This document shows, in pieces, positions 57,222-64,000 of a DNA stretch of 64,000 bases. Below the pieces are notes generated by a model, which saw nothing but the letters and a program-made list of their open reading frames with translations, did not search any database and had not been told where the DNA came from. Positions within the stretch are counted from its first letter, which is position 1. Each line of letters starts with the position of its first letter. The stretch is from the NCBI RefSeq assembly GCF_001427795.1, contig NZ_LMHJ01000002.1:62001-126000 (forward strand). The letters are read 5' to 3'. The translations under genes and the position numbers were made by a program. The stretch comes from Nocardioides sp. Root682. Its GTDB lineage: Bacteria; Actinomycetota; Actinomycetes; Propionibacteriales; Nocardioidaceae.

Positions 57222-58300
57222 CCGAGAAGCTGAAGACCTTGATGGACCGCGCCGCAGACGCCGACTTCGCGGCGCTCGATCTCGATGCGGTCACCGCCGC
57301 CGGTGACCGTGTTGTACGACGTCGCCGGGCTGTCATGGGTGTTGCCAGCCTCGCCGCCGTCGCGGTCCTGGGCAGCGGAGTCGCCGTGCTCGCCAGCGGG
57401 TCGGGCGATGGGGCCGACGATCGCACGCGCTGGACCGGCGTGCCCGTCGACGGTTCCGGCATGAGCTGGGGCGTCGGTGAGGAGCTCCACACGCCAGTGG
57501 GCAGCGTCGACGTCGGGCACCTGGTCCGTGCCCACGTGCGGACCCGCGTGGGATTCGTGACCGTCGACGACGCCGCGAACGTGTGGTCGGTGATCGGTGG
57601 AGAAGTGCGACCCATCGGCCAGACGCAGGCCACCCCGCATCTGGTGTCGGACACCGAGACCGGGCAAGTCGCATGGCTGGAGCCGACACCGGGCGGTGTA
57701 CGGGCCGTCGTCCACGACCAGAGCCTCGATCGTCGGGTGCGCTCCGTGCCAGTCGGCAAGGACACCCGAGTGGTGGCCCTGGACTCCGGTGCGCTCTACG
57801 TCGAGCGGGACGGTAAGTACGACGTGATCGATGTCGAGAGCGGCGACCAGTGGCAGATCGGATCCTCGGAATCCGGTGCCGAGCTGCTGGCCGTCGAGAA
57901 CGGGGCGCTCGTGTGGTCCGGCGACGACCGCTACCTGGTCGAGCGCGATGCCACGGCTCCCGTCGTGATCGACGGGGTCGCAGGCAGCGTGGCCATGCTC
58001 TCGCCGGATGGCAGCCGCGTCACTTTCGACGCCGACGAGCTGCGGGTCTACGACACGATGACGGGGAAGAGGTTGGAGATCGGCGTCGATGACCGTGTTT
58101 TCGCCTCGGGCTACGAGTGGCTCGACAACGATCGGGTCGCGGTCATCGCCAGCCGGTCAGGGACGGGGCCGGTCGAGTTGCTTGCCTGCGAGGTCAGCGC
58201 CGACACGTGCGTTCAGGTGGTGCCTGACCTCGGCGGTTTCGACGAGTTGATGGCGGGCGGCTTCTCGTTGCCCGTGGGCACCAGCCTCGAGGACGAGTGA
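57218..58300 (+). CDS. Membrane-anchored beta-propeller-like protein, candidate anti-sigma factor
   Basis: This 360-aa protein has a 37-residue cytosolic N-terminus (MTEKLKTLMDRAADADFAAL), a TM helix at about 38-59 after RVVRRRR, and a 300-residue extracytoplasmic part made of repeated four-strand units (SLDRRVRSVPVGKDTRVVAL, GAELLAVENGALVWSGDDRY, GSVAMLSPDGSRVTFDADEL), like a TolB/WD-type propeller. It is translationally coupled to the ECF sigma factor, a position usually occupied by the cognate anti-sigma factor, but the zinc-binding ZAS motif is absent. The propeller could be the sensor. Confidence 0.8.
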   Translation: MTEKLKTLMDRAADADFAALDLDAVTAAGDRVVRRRRAVMGVASLAAVAVLGSGVAVLASGSGDGADDRTRWTGVPVDGSGMSWGVGEELHTPVGSVDVGHLVRAHVRTRVGFVTVDDAANVWSVIGGEVRPIGQTQATPHLVSDTETGQVAWLEPTPGGVRAVVHDQSLDRRVRSVPVGKDTRVVALDSGALYVERDGKYDVIDVESGDQWQIGSSESGAELLAVENGALVWSGDDRYLVERDATAPVVIDGVAGSVAMLSPDGSRVTFDADELRVYDTMTGKRLEIGVDDRVFASGYEWLDNDRVAVIASRSGTGPVELLACEVSADTCVQVVPDLGGFDELMAGGFSLPVGTSLEDE

Positions 58301-58366
58301 GGCGTCCCGACACGGCGCTCGCGGGCGCTCGCGGCTACTCGCGGCTACTCGACGCCTTGGCTGCGG

Positions 58367-59044
58367 CTACAGGAAGGGCAGCGGCTCGGGGGAGAGGCTG
58401 ACGGCCCGCGCCCGCGCCGCGGTCAACCCGCGCCGGTGGTGCTGGCGGCACAGCACCTCGTAGGCCACGTCCACCTCGTCGTCCACGTCGTCGTGCACAT
58501 GGGTCGGGGTGTCGCCTTCGACATCGCCGACGACGATGACCTCGCCCTCGGTGACCATCACGCCGTTCTCGGTGCGGGCGTTGTGGGTGGCCCGCCGACC
58601 GCACCAGCACAGGGCCTCCACCTGGAGCACCTCGGTGCGATCGGCGATCTCGACCAGTCGGGCGGAGCCGGGGAACAGGCGGGTGCGGAAGTCGGTGAGG
58701 ATGCCAAAGCAGAAGACGTCGATCTGCAGCTCGTCGACGACCTTGGCCAGCTGGTCGACCTGCTCGGAGGTGTAGAACTGCGCCTCGTCGCAGATGAAGT
58801 AGTCGATCCGGGCTCCCTGCGTCAGGGCGTCGACGGTGTAGCGCCAGAAGTCGAAGCCGGGCGCGACCTCGAGGGCGTCGGCGGTCAGGCCGAGCCGGGA
58901 CGAGACCTTCGCGGCTCCGGCCCGGTCGTGCGAGGTGAACAGCCGACCGATCCGCCCACGAGCGGCGTGGTTGTGGTTGGTCTGCAGGGCGAGGGTCGAC
59001 TTCCCGGCGTCCATCGTTCCCGTTCGGAAGGTCAGCTCAGCCAC
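58367..59044 (-). CDS. tdk: Thymidine kinase (type II)
   Basis: This 225-aa enzyme has the P-loop GTMDAGKST at residues 8-16, the DNA-precursor kinase Walker B segment FICDEAQFYTSEQVDQLAKV, the lasso VFCFGILTDFRTRLFPGSAR and a zinc-finger-like pair CWCGRRA and CRQHHRRG. These place it with bacterial TK1-like enzymes that salvage thymidine to dTMP with ATP. A C-terminal tail of about 20 residues is less conserved. It is convergent with the propeller gene; the 66 bp between contain short GC-rich tandem repeats (CGGCTACTCG twice). Confidence 0.92.
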   Translation of the reverse strand: MAELTFRTGTMDAGKSTLALQTNHNHAARGRIGRLFTSHDRAGAAKVSSRLGLTADALEVAPGFDFWRYTVDALTQGARIDYFICDEAQFYTSEQVDQLAKVVDELQIDVFCFGILTDFRTRLFPGSARLVEIADRTEVLQVEALCWCGRRATHNARTENGVMVTEGEVIVVGDVEGDTPTHVHDDVDDEVDVAYEVLCRQHHRRGLTAARARAVSLSPEPLPFL

Positions 59045-59223
59045 CCGCGCATCTTCTCATCCAGCGTCCCGGCGACCGTCGGGTGATCCCCGCACATGCC
59101 GCGCTCGTCGGCGCCGAAGGGGAAAGAACGAAGGCCGAAGGGGCAGATCTCGGCGAAACGGGTGCGTGACGGCCGAATCAGGCGCACGCTGGGATGTCTC
59201 CGACCGGACCGAGGAGGGTGACT

Positions 59224-60546
59224 ATGGGGGTCGCCACCAAGCTCATCCAGCGGCGAAGGCACCGTGCGTCACGGTGGCCGGGCAGAATGGCCGTCGCTGG
59301 GTTCGCTGCTGTGCTCGTTGCCGTGCTCGCCGTCGTGGTCGCGCAGACCGGTCTGGTCAACCAGATCACGTCCCCGGACACAACACCCGCCGCTGCCCCG
59401 GCAGCCCCGACCACATCGGTCCCGGAGGTCGAGGCCGAGGTCCCGGCCGCGGTCGAACCTGCCCCCGCCTTCGTGCAGCCGATTGCCCTCGTACGACGCG
59501 CGCCGCTCGCCGCGCGCTACCCGGGTGCCCTGCTCGATGCCCCCCTCGGTACCTCGGCCGCCTATCAGCGCGCTGCCGCGATCATCAACCTGACGGCCGA
59601 CTGTCACCTGGACTGGCTGACCCTCGCCGCGATCGCGCGGATCGAGTCGAACCACGGCCTCGGCGAGTCGGCGTCCCACAAGGTCGACGTGAACGGCCTG
59701 GTCACGCCTGCCATCGTCGGTCCGTCGCTCGACGGCAAGGGCGGCCGCGGCACGATCGACGACACCGATGCCGGCCAGATCGACCACGACCTGAGGTGGG
59801 ACGCGCCCGTCGGGCCGTTCGGCCTGTTGCCGGCCACCTGGGCCGCGGTGGCGGTCGACGCGGACGGTGACGACGTCCGGAACCCGCAGGACGTCGACGA
59901 CGCCTCACTCGCTGCAGCGGTCGTGCTGTGTGCCGGCGGTCGGGACCTGGCCGACCGGAAGGTCCTGACCGAGGCACTCGGGAGCTACCACCACACGCCG
60001 GGATTCGCGGCGACGGTGCTGCAGCTGGCCTCCGTGTACGCCGACGAGATGGCGACGCTGCCCGTGTTCCTCCCGATCCCGGGCACGTTCCCGATCCCCG
60101 AGGACCTCGCCGAGATCTGTGACTGCGCTCGCCTGGAGCCCGCGGCGCGGTTGCGTGGTACGGCGACGAAGGCTGCCTCCGGTGACGGTGCACCCGGCGA
60201 GGAAGCGGCTCCGCCTCCTGTCGACCCGGGTCCTCCCGACGGTGACGGAACCGTCGATCCCAGTGATCCGGGCGACCCCGGTGGGTCGGCGGACACCGTG
60301 GACCCCGAGCCGTCCACCGAGCCGGAGCCCGCTCCGGTCGACCCGCCTGCCGAGGCGCCGGCACCGGAACCGACCGCTGCCCTGGAGCCCGCCGCGCAGG
60401 AGCCCCCCGCGCCGAGTGTCGAGCCCGCGGCCGCACCCCCGGCCGAGTCGGCTCCCGAACCGGCTCCCGAACCGGCTCCCGAACCCGCTCCCGAACCCGC
60501 TGCCGCGCCGACGGTCGAGGCAGCTGCCGCGGAGCCGACTGCCTGA
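59224..60546 (+). CDS. Lytic-transglycosylase-like cell-wall protein with Pro/Glu-rich tail
   Basis: From ATG 59224 (GAGGAGGG just upstream) the product is 440 aa. A TM or signal segment spans about residues 22-42 (MAVAGFAAVLVAVLAVVVAQ). After a Pro/Val-rich linker comes the SLT-type domain: LDWLTLAAIARIESNHGLGE with the catalytic Glu in IARIESNHG, then PVGPFGLLPATWAAVAVDAD and VVLCAGGRDLADRKVLTEAL. The last 120 residues are low-complexity with (PEPA) repeats. It resembles actinobacterial murein transglycosylases that cut peptidoglycan during growth. It is divergent from tdk. Confidence 0.88.
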   Translation: MGVATKLIQRRRHRASRWPGRMAVAGFAAVLVAVLAVVVAQTGLVNQITSPDTTPAAAPAAPTTSVPEVEAEVPAAVEPAPAFVQPIALVRRAPLAARYPGALLDAPLGTSAAYQRAAAIINLTADCHLDWLTLAAIARIESNHGLGESASHKVDVNGLVTPAIVGPSLDGKGGRGTIDDTDAGQIDHDLRWDAPVGPFGLLPATWAAVAVDADGDDVRNPQDVDDASLAAAVVLCAGGRDLADRKVLTEALGSYHHTPGFAATVLQLASVYADEMATLPVFLPIPGTFPIPEDLAEICDCARLEPAARLRGTATKAASGDGAPGEEAAPPPVDPGPPDGDGTVDPSDPGDPGGSADTVDPEPSTEPEPAPVDPPAEAPAPEPTAALEPAAQEPPAPSVEPAAAPPAESAPEPAPEPAPEPAPEPAAAPTVEAAAAEPTA

Positions 60547-61302
60547 TCAGTGCCGTCGGACGGCGTCGCGCCACCGCCGCCTTCCGGGCGGCGCGGCGGG
60601 TGCTGGCTCCGGCGCTCGGTCGGTCTCCGCCTCGTAGACGCGCCACTCGCCGTCGTACGGCGTCAGGCCCTCGTCGATTCGGCGTCGGAGCTCGGCGACG
60701 GCAGCCCGCGGGTCGTCGTACGGAAGGCCGGCCAGCTGGTTGGGGCTGAACCGCCACCACTGGACGTCGAGCAGCTCCTCGACCAGGTCCTGGTCGAACC
60801 GGGGCCGCAACACCCGGGCAGGCACGCCGCCCACGATCGAGTACGGCGGCACGTCCTTGGTCACGACGGCACCGGCGGCGACGACCGCTCCGTCGCCGAT
60901 CGTGACACCGCGCAGGATCATGGCGTTGGCGCCGATCCACACGTCGTTGCCGATGACCGCCGGTCCGCGGGGGAAGTCGTGCGGGGCGACCGCGACGCCG
61001 TCCGCTGCGTCCGGATGCCAGCCGAAGCGGCCCTCGTCGTACTGGAACGGCGAGGTCGACATCCAGCTCGTCGGGTGGTCGGGCTCCCCGATCCGGACGC
61101 CTGCCGCCACCGAGCAGTAGCGACCGATCTCGGCACAGGAGTCGATGACGCCACCCACGAAGTAGCTGAAGGCGCCGATGCGCAGCGCGGTCTTGGTGAC
61201 CGTCGGGGCCATGAACCACACCGGCCCCTCGACCTCGACACGCGAGACCCGCTGGTGCTTGAGGTTCCTGCGCGAGCGGACGTGAGCATCGTCGGCGTGC
61301 AT
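60547..61302 (-). CDS. CatB-type (left-handed beta-helix) O-acetyltransferase
   Basis: From ATG 61302 the product is 251 aa. The hexapeptide repeats of the left-handed beta-helix are clear ([60 protein letters not shown]), and the active-site histidine of xenobiotic acetyltransferases fits [10 protein letters not shown]. Polysaccharide or small-molecule O-acetylation with acetyl-CoA is expected; despite the family name, antibiotic resistance is not implied. Its stop abuts the stop of the transglycosylase gene with no gap. Confidence 0.88.
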   Translation of the reverse strand: MHADDAHVRSRRNLKHQRVSRVEVEGPVWFMAPTVTKTALRIGAFSYFVGGVIDSCAEIGRYCSVAAGVRIGEPDHPTSWMSTSPFQYDEGRFGWHPDAADGVAVAPHDFPRGPAVIGNDVWIGANAMILRGVTIGDGAVVAAGAVVTKDVPPYSIVGGVPARVLRPRFDQDLVEELLDVQWWRFSPNQLAGLPYDDPRAAVAELRRRIDEGLTPYDGEWRVYEAETDRAPEPAPAAPPGRRRWRDAVRRH

Positions 61303-61391
61303 GCCCGGATCGTGCCACAGGTCCCGCAGCACCGATCCGGCCCCCGGATGTGATGGACGACCCCGCTGGACATCACACCTAGAGTGATCTG

Positions 61392-63419
61392 GTGACCTCG
61401 GAAGCACTTCTCGGAACAAGCGATCTCCCGCACCAGCTGCCGCGCTTCGCGGACATCTCCGACGGCGACTACGGGCCTGCGCTCGAGGTCGCGATGGCGG
61501 ACCAGCTCCGGGCGATCGCGGCCATCACGGGCAACCCGGACGCGGCCACCTTCGACAACACCCTCGTGCCGCTGGAACGCAGCGGGATCGGACTGACCCG
61601 GGTGCTCCGGGTCTTCTCCAACAAGGCCAGCGCCGACTCGAGCCCTGCGGTCGACGCCGTCCGCGCCGAGTTCGCTCCGCGGCTGGCGGCGCACAGCGAC
61701 GCGATCCTGCTCGACGCCGATCTGTGGGCGCGGTTGCAGGTGGTCGAGGGTCAGCGGAGCAGCCTGGCCCCGGAGGCGTCGTACCTCGTCGAGCGCTACA
61801 TCATCGAGTTCCGCCTGGCCGGTGCTGCCCTGGGAGATGACGAGAAGCAGCGACTGCGCGCGCTCAACGAGGAGATCTCCAGCAAGGAGACGGCTTTCGA
61901 GCTCGCACTGCAGGCCGACAGCAACGACCTGGCCGTCGTCATCGACGACGTCGCCGACCTCGACGGCCTGACCCACGGCGAGATCTCGGCCGCGGCCGCC
62001 GCCGCAGAGGCCCGGGGGCTCACGGGGAAGTACCTCCTCACGCTGGTTCTCCCGACGGCCCACCCGCACCTGGCAGCGCTCACCGGTCGCGACGTACGGC
62101 GCCGGCTGTCCGAGGCGCAGCGCGCGCGGGGGAGCCGGGGCGGTGCGCATGACACCCGCGCGATCGCGCTGGACATCCTGCGACTGCGGGCCGAGCGCGC
62201 CCGACTCCTCGGCTTCGACAACCACGCCGCCGTCGTGACCGCCGACAACACCGCCGGCACCCCGAAAGCGGTCCGCTCCCTGCTCGAACGCCTGGCCGCA
62301 CCGGCTGCCCGCAACGCTCGTCGCGAGCAGGAAGCCCTCTCCGCGGAGGCCGGGTTCGCGGTCGAGGCCGCCGACTGGGCGTTCTACGCCGAGAAGGTCC
62401 GCTCCGCCCAGTACGACGTCGACCTGGCCGCGCTGCGCCCGTGGTTCGAGGCCGAGCGGGTCCTGCGCGACGGCGTCTTCTTCGCCGCCGAGCGGCTCTA
62501 CGGACTGACCTTCGTCGAGCGCCCCGACCTGCCGGGCTACCACCCCGACGTCCGGCTCTTCGAGGTCAGCCAGGACGGCACACCGATCGGGCTCTACCTG
62601 CTCGACCTCTACACGCGCGACTCCAAGCGCGGCGGGGCCTGGATGAGCAGCTTCGTCAGCCAGTCCGAGCTGCTCGGCGTCGACAGCGCCGTCGTGGTCA
62701 ACAACCTCAACGTCCCCAAGCCGGCGGCGGGACAGGCCACGCTGCTCACCTGGGACGAGACCCGCACGCTGTTCCACGAGTTCGGGCACGCGCTGCACGG
62801 CCTGCTCGCCCGCGCCACCTATCCGAAATTCTCGGGCACCGCGGTGTTCCGCGACTTCGTCGAGTACCCGTCCCAGGTCAACGAGATGTGGATCCTGTGG
62901 CCCGACGTGCTCGCCAGCTACGCCCTCCACCACGAGACCGGTGAGCCGATCCCGGCCGACGTGGTGGCCCGGATCGTGGCCGCGGAGACGTTCAACGAGG
63001 GCTTCGGCACCAGCGAGTACCTCGCGGCCGCGCTGCTCGACCTCGCCTGGCACGAGCTCGCACCCGACGAGGTCCCGACCGACCCGGATGCCGTGGCCGC
63101 ATTCGAGCAGCAGGCGCTGGCAGCCGTCGGGCTGGACAACGCGGCAGTGCCGCCGCGGTACGCGACGTCGTACTTCGCCCACAGCTTCAGCTCGGGCTAC
63201 GCCTCGGCGTACTACTCCTACATCTGGAGCGAGCTGCTCGACGCCGACACTGTCGCGTGGTTCAAGGAGAACGGCGGACTCACCCGCGAGAACGGCGACC
63301 TCTACCGACGCCACGTGATCGGCATCGGCGGCACTCGCGACCCGCTCGAATCCTACGAGGAGTGGCGGGGCCGCCCGGCGCCGATCGAGCCGCTGCTCGC
63401 CCGCCGCGGTCTCGCCTGA
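61392..63419 (+). CDS. M3-family zinc metallopeptidase (peptidyl-dipeptidase Dcp-like)
   Basis: This 675-aa peptidase has the zinc site [11 protein letters not shown] at residues 462-472 with the third ligand in the downstream [10 protein letters not shown] helix. [20 protein letters not shown] is the conserved C-terminal lid with Tyr/His catalytic residues, and [19 protein letters not shown] ends the fold. No signal peptide; cytosolic. It cleaves dipeptides from the C-terminus of oligopeptides in peptide turnover. Starts at GTG 61392. A long terminator hairpin follows the stop. Confidence 0.93.
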   Translation: MTSEALLGTSDLPHQLPRFADISDGDYGPALEVAMADQLRAIAAITGNPDAATFDNTLVPLERSGIGLTRVLRVFSNKASADSSPAVDAVRAEFAPRLAAHSDAILLDADLWARLQVVEGQRSSLAPEASYLVERYIIEFRLAGAALGDDEKQRLRALNEEISSKETAFELALQADSNDLAVVIDDVADLDGLTHGEISAAAAAAEARGLTGKYLLTLVLPTAHPHLAALTGRDVRRRLSEAQRARGSRGGAHDTRAIALDILRLRAERARLLGFDNHAAVVTADNTAGTPKAVRSLLERLAAPAARNARREQEALSAEAGFAVEAADWAFYAEKVRSAQYDVDLAALRPWFEAERVLRDGVFFAAERLYGLTFVERPDLPGYHPDVRLFEVSQDGTPIGLYLLDLYTRDSKRGGAWMSSFVSQSELLGVDSAVVVNNLNVPKPAAGQATLLTWDETRTLFHEFGHALHGLLARATYPKFSGTAVFRDFVEYPSQVNEMWILWPDVLASYALHHETGEPIPADVVARIVAAETFNEGFGTSEYLAAALLDLAWHELAPDEVPTDPDAVAAFEQQALAAVGLDNAAVPPRYATSYFAHSFSSGYASAYYSYIWSELLDADTVAWFKENGGLTRENGDLYRRHVIGIGGTRDPLESYEEWRGRPAPIEPLLARRGLA

Positions 63420-63423
63420 CGCG

Positions 63424-63473
63424 GAGTCGTGTGGTTGAGAGTGACTTGTGGGTCACCCTCAACCACACGACTC
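63424..63473. terminator. Long hairpin terminator after the M3 peptidase
   Basis: GAGTCGTGTGGTTGAG (63424-63439) pairs perfectly with CTCAACCACACGACTC (63458-63473). After one A-C mismatch, GTGAC-TTGTGG-GTCAC continues the stem, giving 21 pairs. It begins 5 bp after the peptidase stop and precedes the AbiEi-type gene. Confidence 0.85.
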
Positions 63474-63526
63474 GGGGCTGTGGAGGAGCGCCACGTCGCA
63501 ACTCAGATCCGGGCAGGCTCTTCGCC

Positions 63527-64000
63527 ATGTCCTTGGAGAACTGGAAGCGCCGCGCCGCAGCTCAGTGTGGACTGCTGACGCGAGCCCAGCTCGCCGAGCT
63601 CGGCGTCGACCGTTGGGCGATCCGCCATCGCATCGACACCGAACGCTGGGTGGCGCACACGCCGACAGTCATCGGTACGACGACCGGGGAGCTGTCCCGT
63701 GAGCAGCTGATGTGGCTGGGAGTCCTCCACGGGGGCCCCGGCGCGCTGGTCGGAGATCTCACCGCGGCCGAGGTTGCGGGCCTGCGGAACTGGTATCGCG
63801 ACGACGTCACGATCCTGGTGCGCGCCGACGCCGGCGTCGGCGCTGGGCATCAGGGGATCCGCTTCGCCCGTACCCGTAGGCCGCTCGAGGAGTGGAGGCG
63901 ACCGGGGACTGGCCTTCCCCGGTGCCGAATCGAGCCGGCGATGCTGCGCTTTGCTGCTGCTCAAGGGTCGACCAGAACGGCAGAAGGGGTGCTTGCTGCG
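63527..64000 (+). CDS. AbiEi antitoxin-like / DUF559-type protein, N-terminal part (cut by window end)
   Basis: From ATG 63527 the frame is open to the last base (158 codons). The N-terminal winged-helix segment LENWKRRAAAQCGLLTRAQL with AELGVDRWAIRHRIDTERWV is that of the AbiEi-type antitoxin N-terminal domain found in many actinobacterial proteins whose C-terminus is a Vsr/DUF559-like nuclease fold. That C-terminal part lies beyond the window. These genes are often solitary and need not be true toxin-antitoxin systems. Confidence 0.75.
   Translation, partial: MSLENWKRRAAAQCGLLTRAQLAELGVDRWAIRHRIDTERWVAHTPTVIGTTTGELSREQLMWLGVLHGGPGALVGDLTAAEVAGLRNWYRDDVTILVRADAGVGAGHQGIRFARTRRPLEEWRRPGTGLPRCRIEPAMLRFAAAQGSTRTAEGVLAA

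Noticed and set aside
58301..58366. Short GC-rich tandem repeats between the propeller gene and tdk
   Set aside because: Units such as CGGCTACTCG are too short and few to call a defined element.
59045..59223. Possible cyclic-di-AMP (ydaO-type) riboswitch before the transglycosylase-like gene
   Set aside because: GGCCGAATC is reminiscent, and such genes often have this riboswitch, but the later conserved segments (for example the CAGCTAACC end) are missing.
63527..64000. Complete type IV toxin-antitoxin system
   Set aside because: Only the AbiEi-like N-terminal part is visible; no AbiEii toxin gene lies upstream, and the gene runs off the window. Many such proteins are solitary.

Overview
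The window is high-GC, gene-dense actinobacterial chromosome. The best guess is Nocardioidaceae (Nocardioides-like). The reasons are frequent GTG starts, many ATGA/TGATG stop-start overlaps, a principal sigma factor with a long Ala/Lys-rich N-terminus close to parE and parC (the arrangement known around Streptomyces hrdB), an LprG-type lipoprotein coupled to a P55-like exporter, and a family of REP-like palindromes. There is no rRNA, CRISPR array, transposase or complete prophage. One tRNA-Gly and the RNase P RNA gene are present.

Layout. 1-6.0 kb: tail of an SCO6745-type gene, an MDR oxidoreductase, and a Baeyer-Villiger monooxygenase / alpha-beta hydrolase / SDR operon divergent from an AraC regulator, resembling mycobacterial virS-mymA. 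6-17.4 kb: secreted and accessory functions (SGNH hydrolase with ricin-type lectin, a decayed Ig-like gene, an unrecognised 239-aa protein, two VOC proteins, a lipoprotein, an M6 metalloprotease, a 1097-aa multi-TM patatin-like protein, a small SGNH hydrolase). 17.4-20.6 kb: tRNA-Gly, a helicase, rnpB and small genes. 20.6-24 kb: the circularly permuted ATP-grasp / alpha-E / transglutaminase-like operon, in which the transglutaminase homologue has lost its cysteine. 24-28.6 kb: regulators and a two-component system with small membrane proteins. 28.6-36.4 kb: a TetR-controlled second oxidative module (hydrolase, BVMO, cholesterol-oxidase-like GMC enzyme, GXWXG protein), then a LuxR regulator and a DUF4242 gene.

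36.4-51.4 kb is core: principal sigma factor, thermonuclease, an iron-siderophore ABC importer under a DtxR/IdeR-type box, parE (apparently lacking a standard start codon), carbonic anhydrase, and parC-lprG-MFS. 51.4-64 kb: a DHFR-like protein, a GNAT/acyl-CoA-synthetase fusion, DUF5998 plus a phosphodiesterase, an ECF sigma operon, thymidine kinase, a transglycosylase-like protein, an acetyltransferase, an M3 peptidase, and the 5' part of an AbiEi-type gene.

No wholly new system is evident. The most useful leads are the two parallel alcohol-ketone-ester modules under different regulators, the Cys-to-Ile pseudo-transglutaminase, the non-standard parE start with a leader hairpin, the palindromic repeat read through in frame inside the exporter gene, the multi-TM patatin protein, and several strong palindromic operators. 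Identities come from reading motifs; no database search was run.
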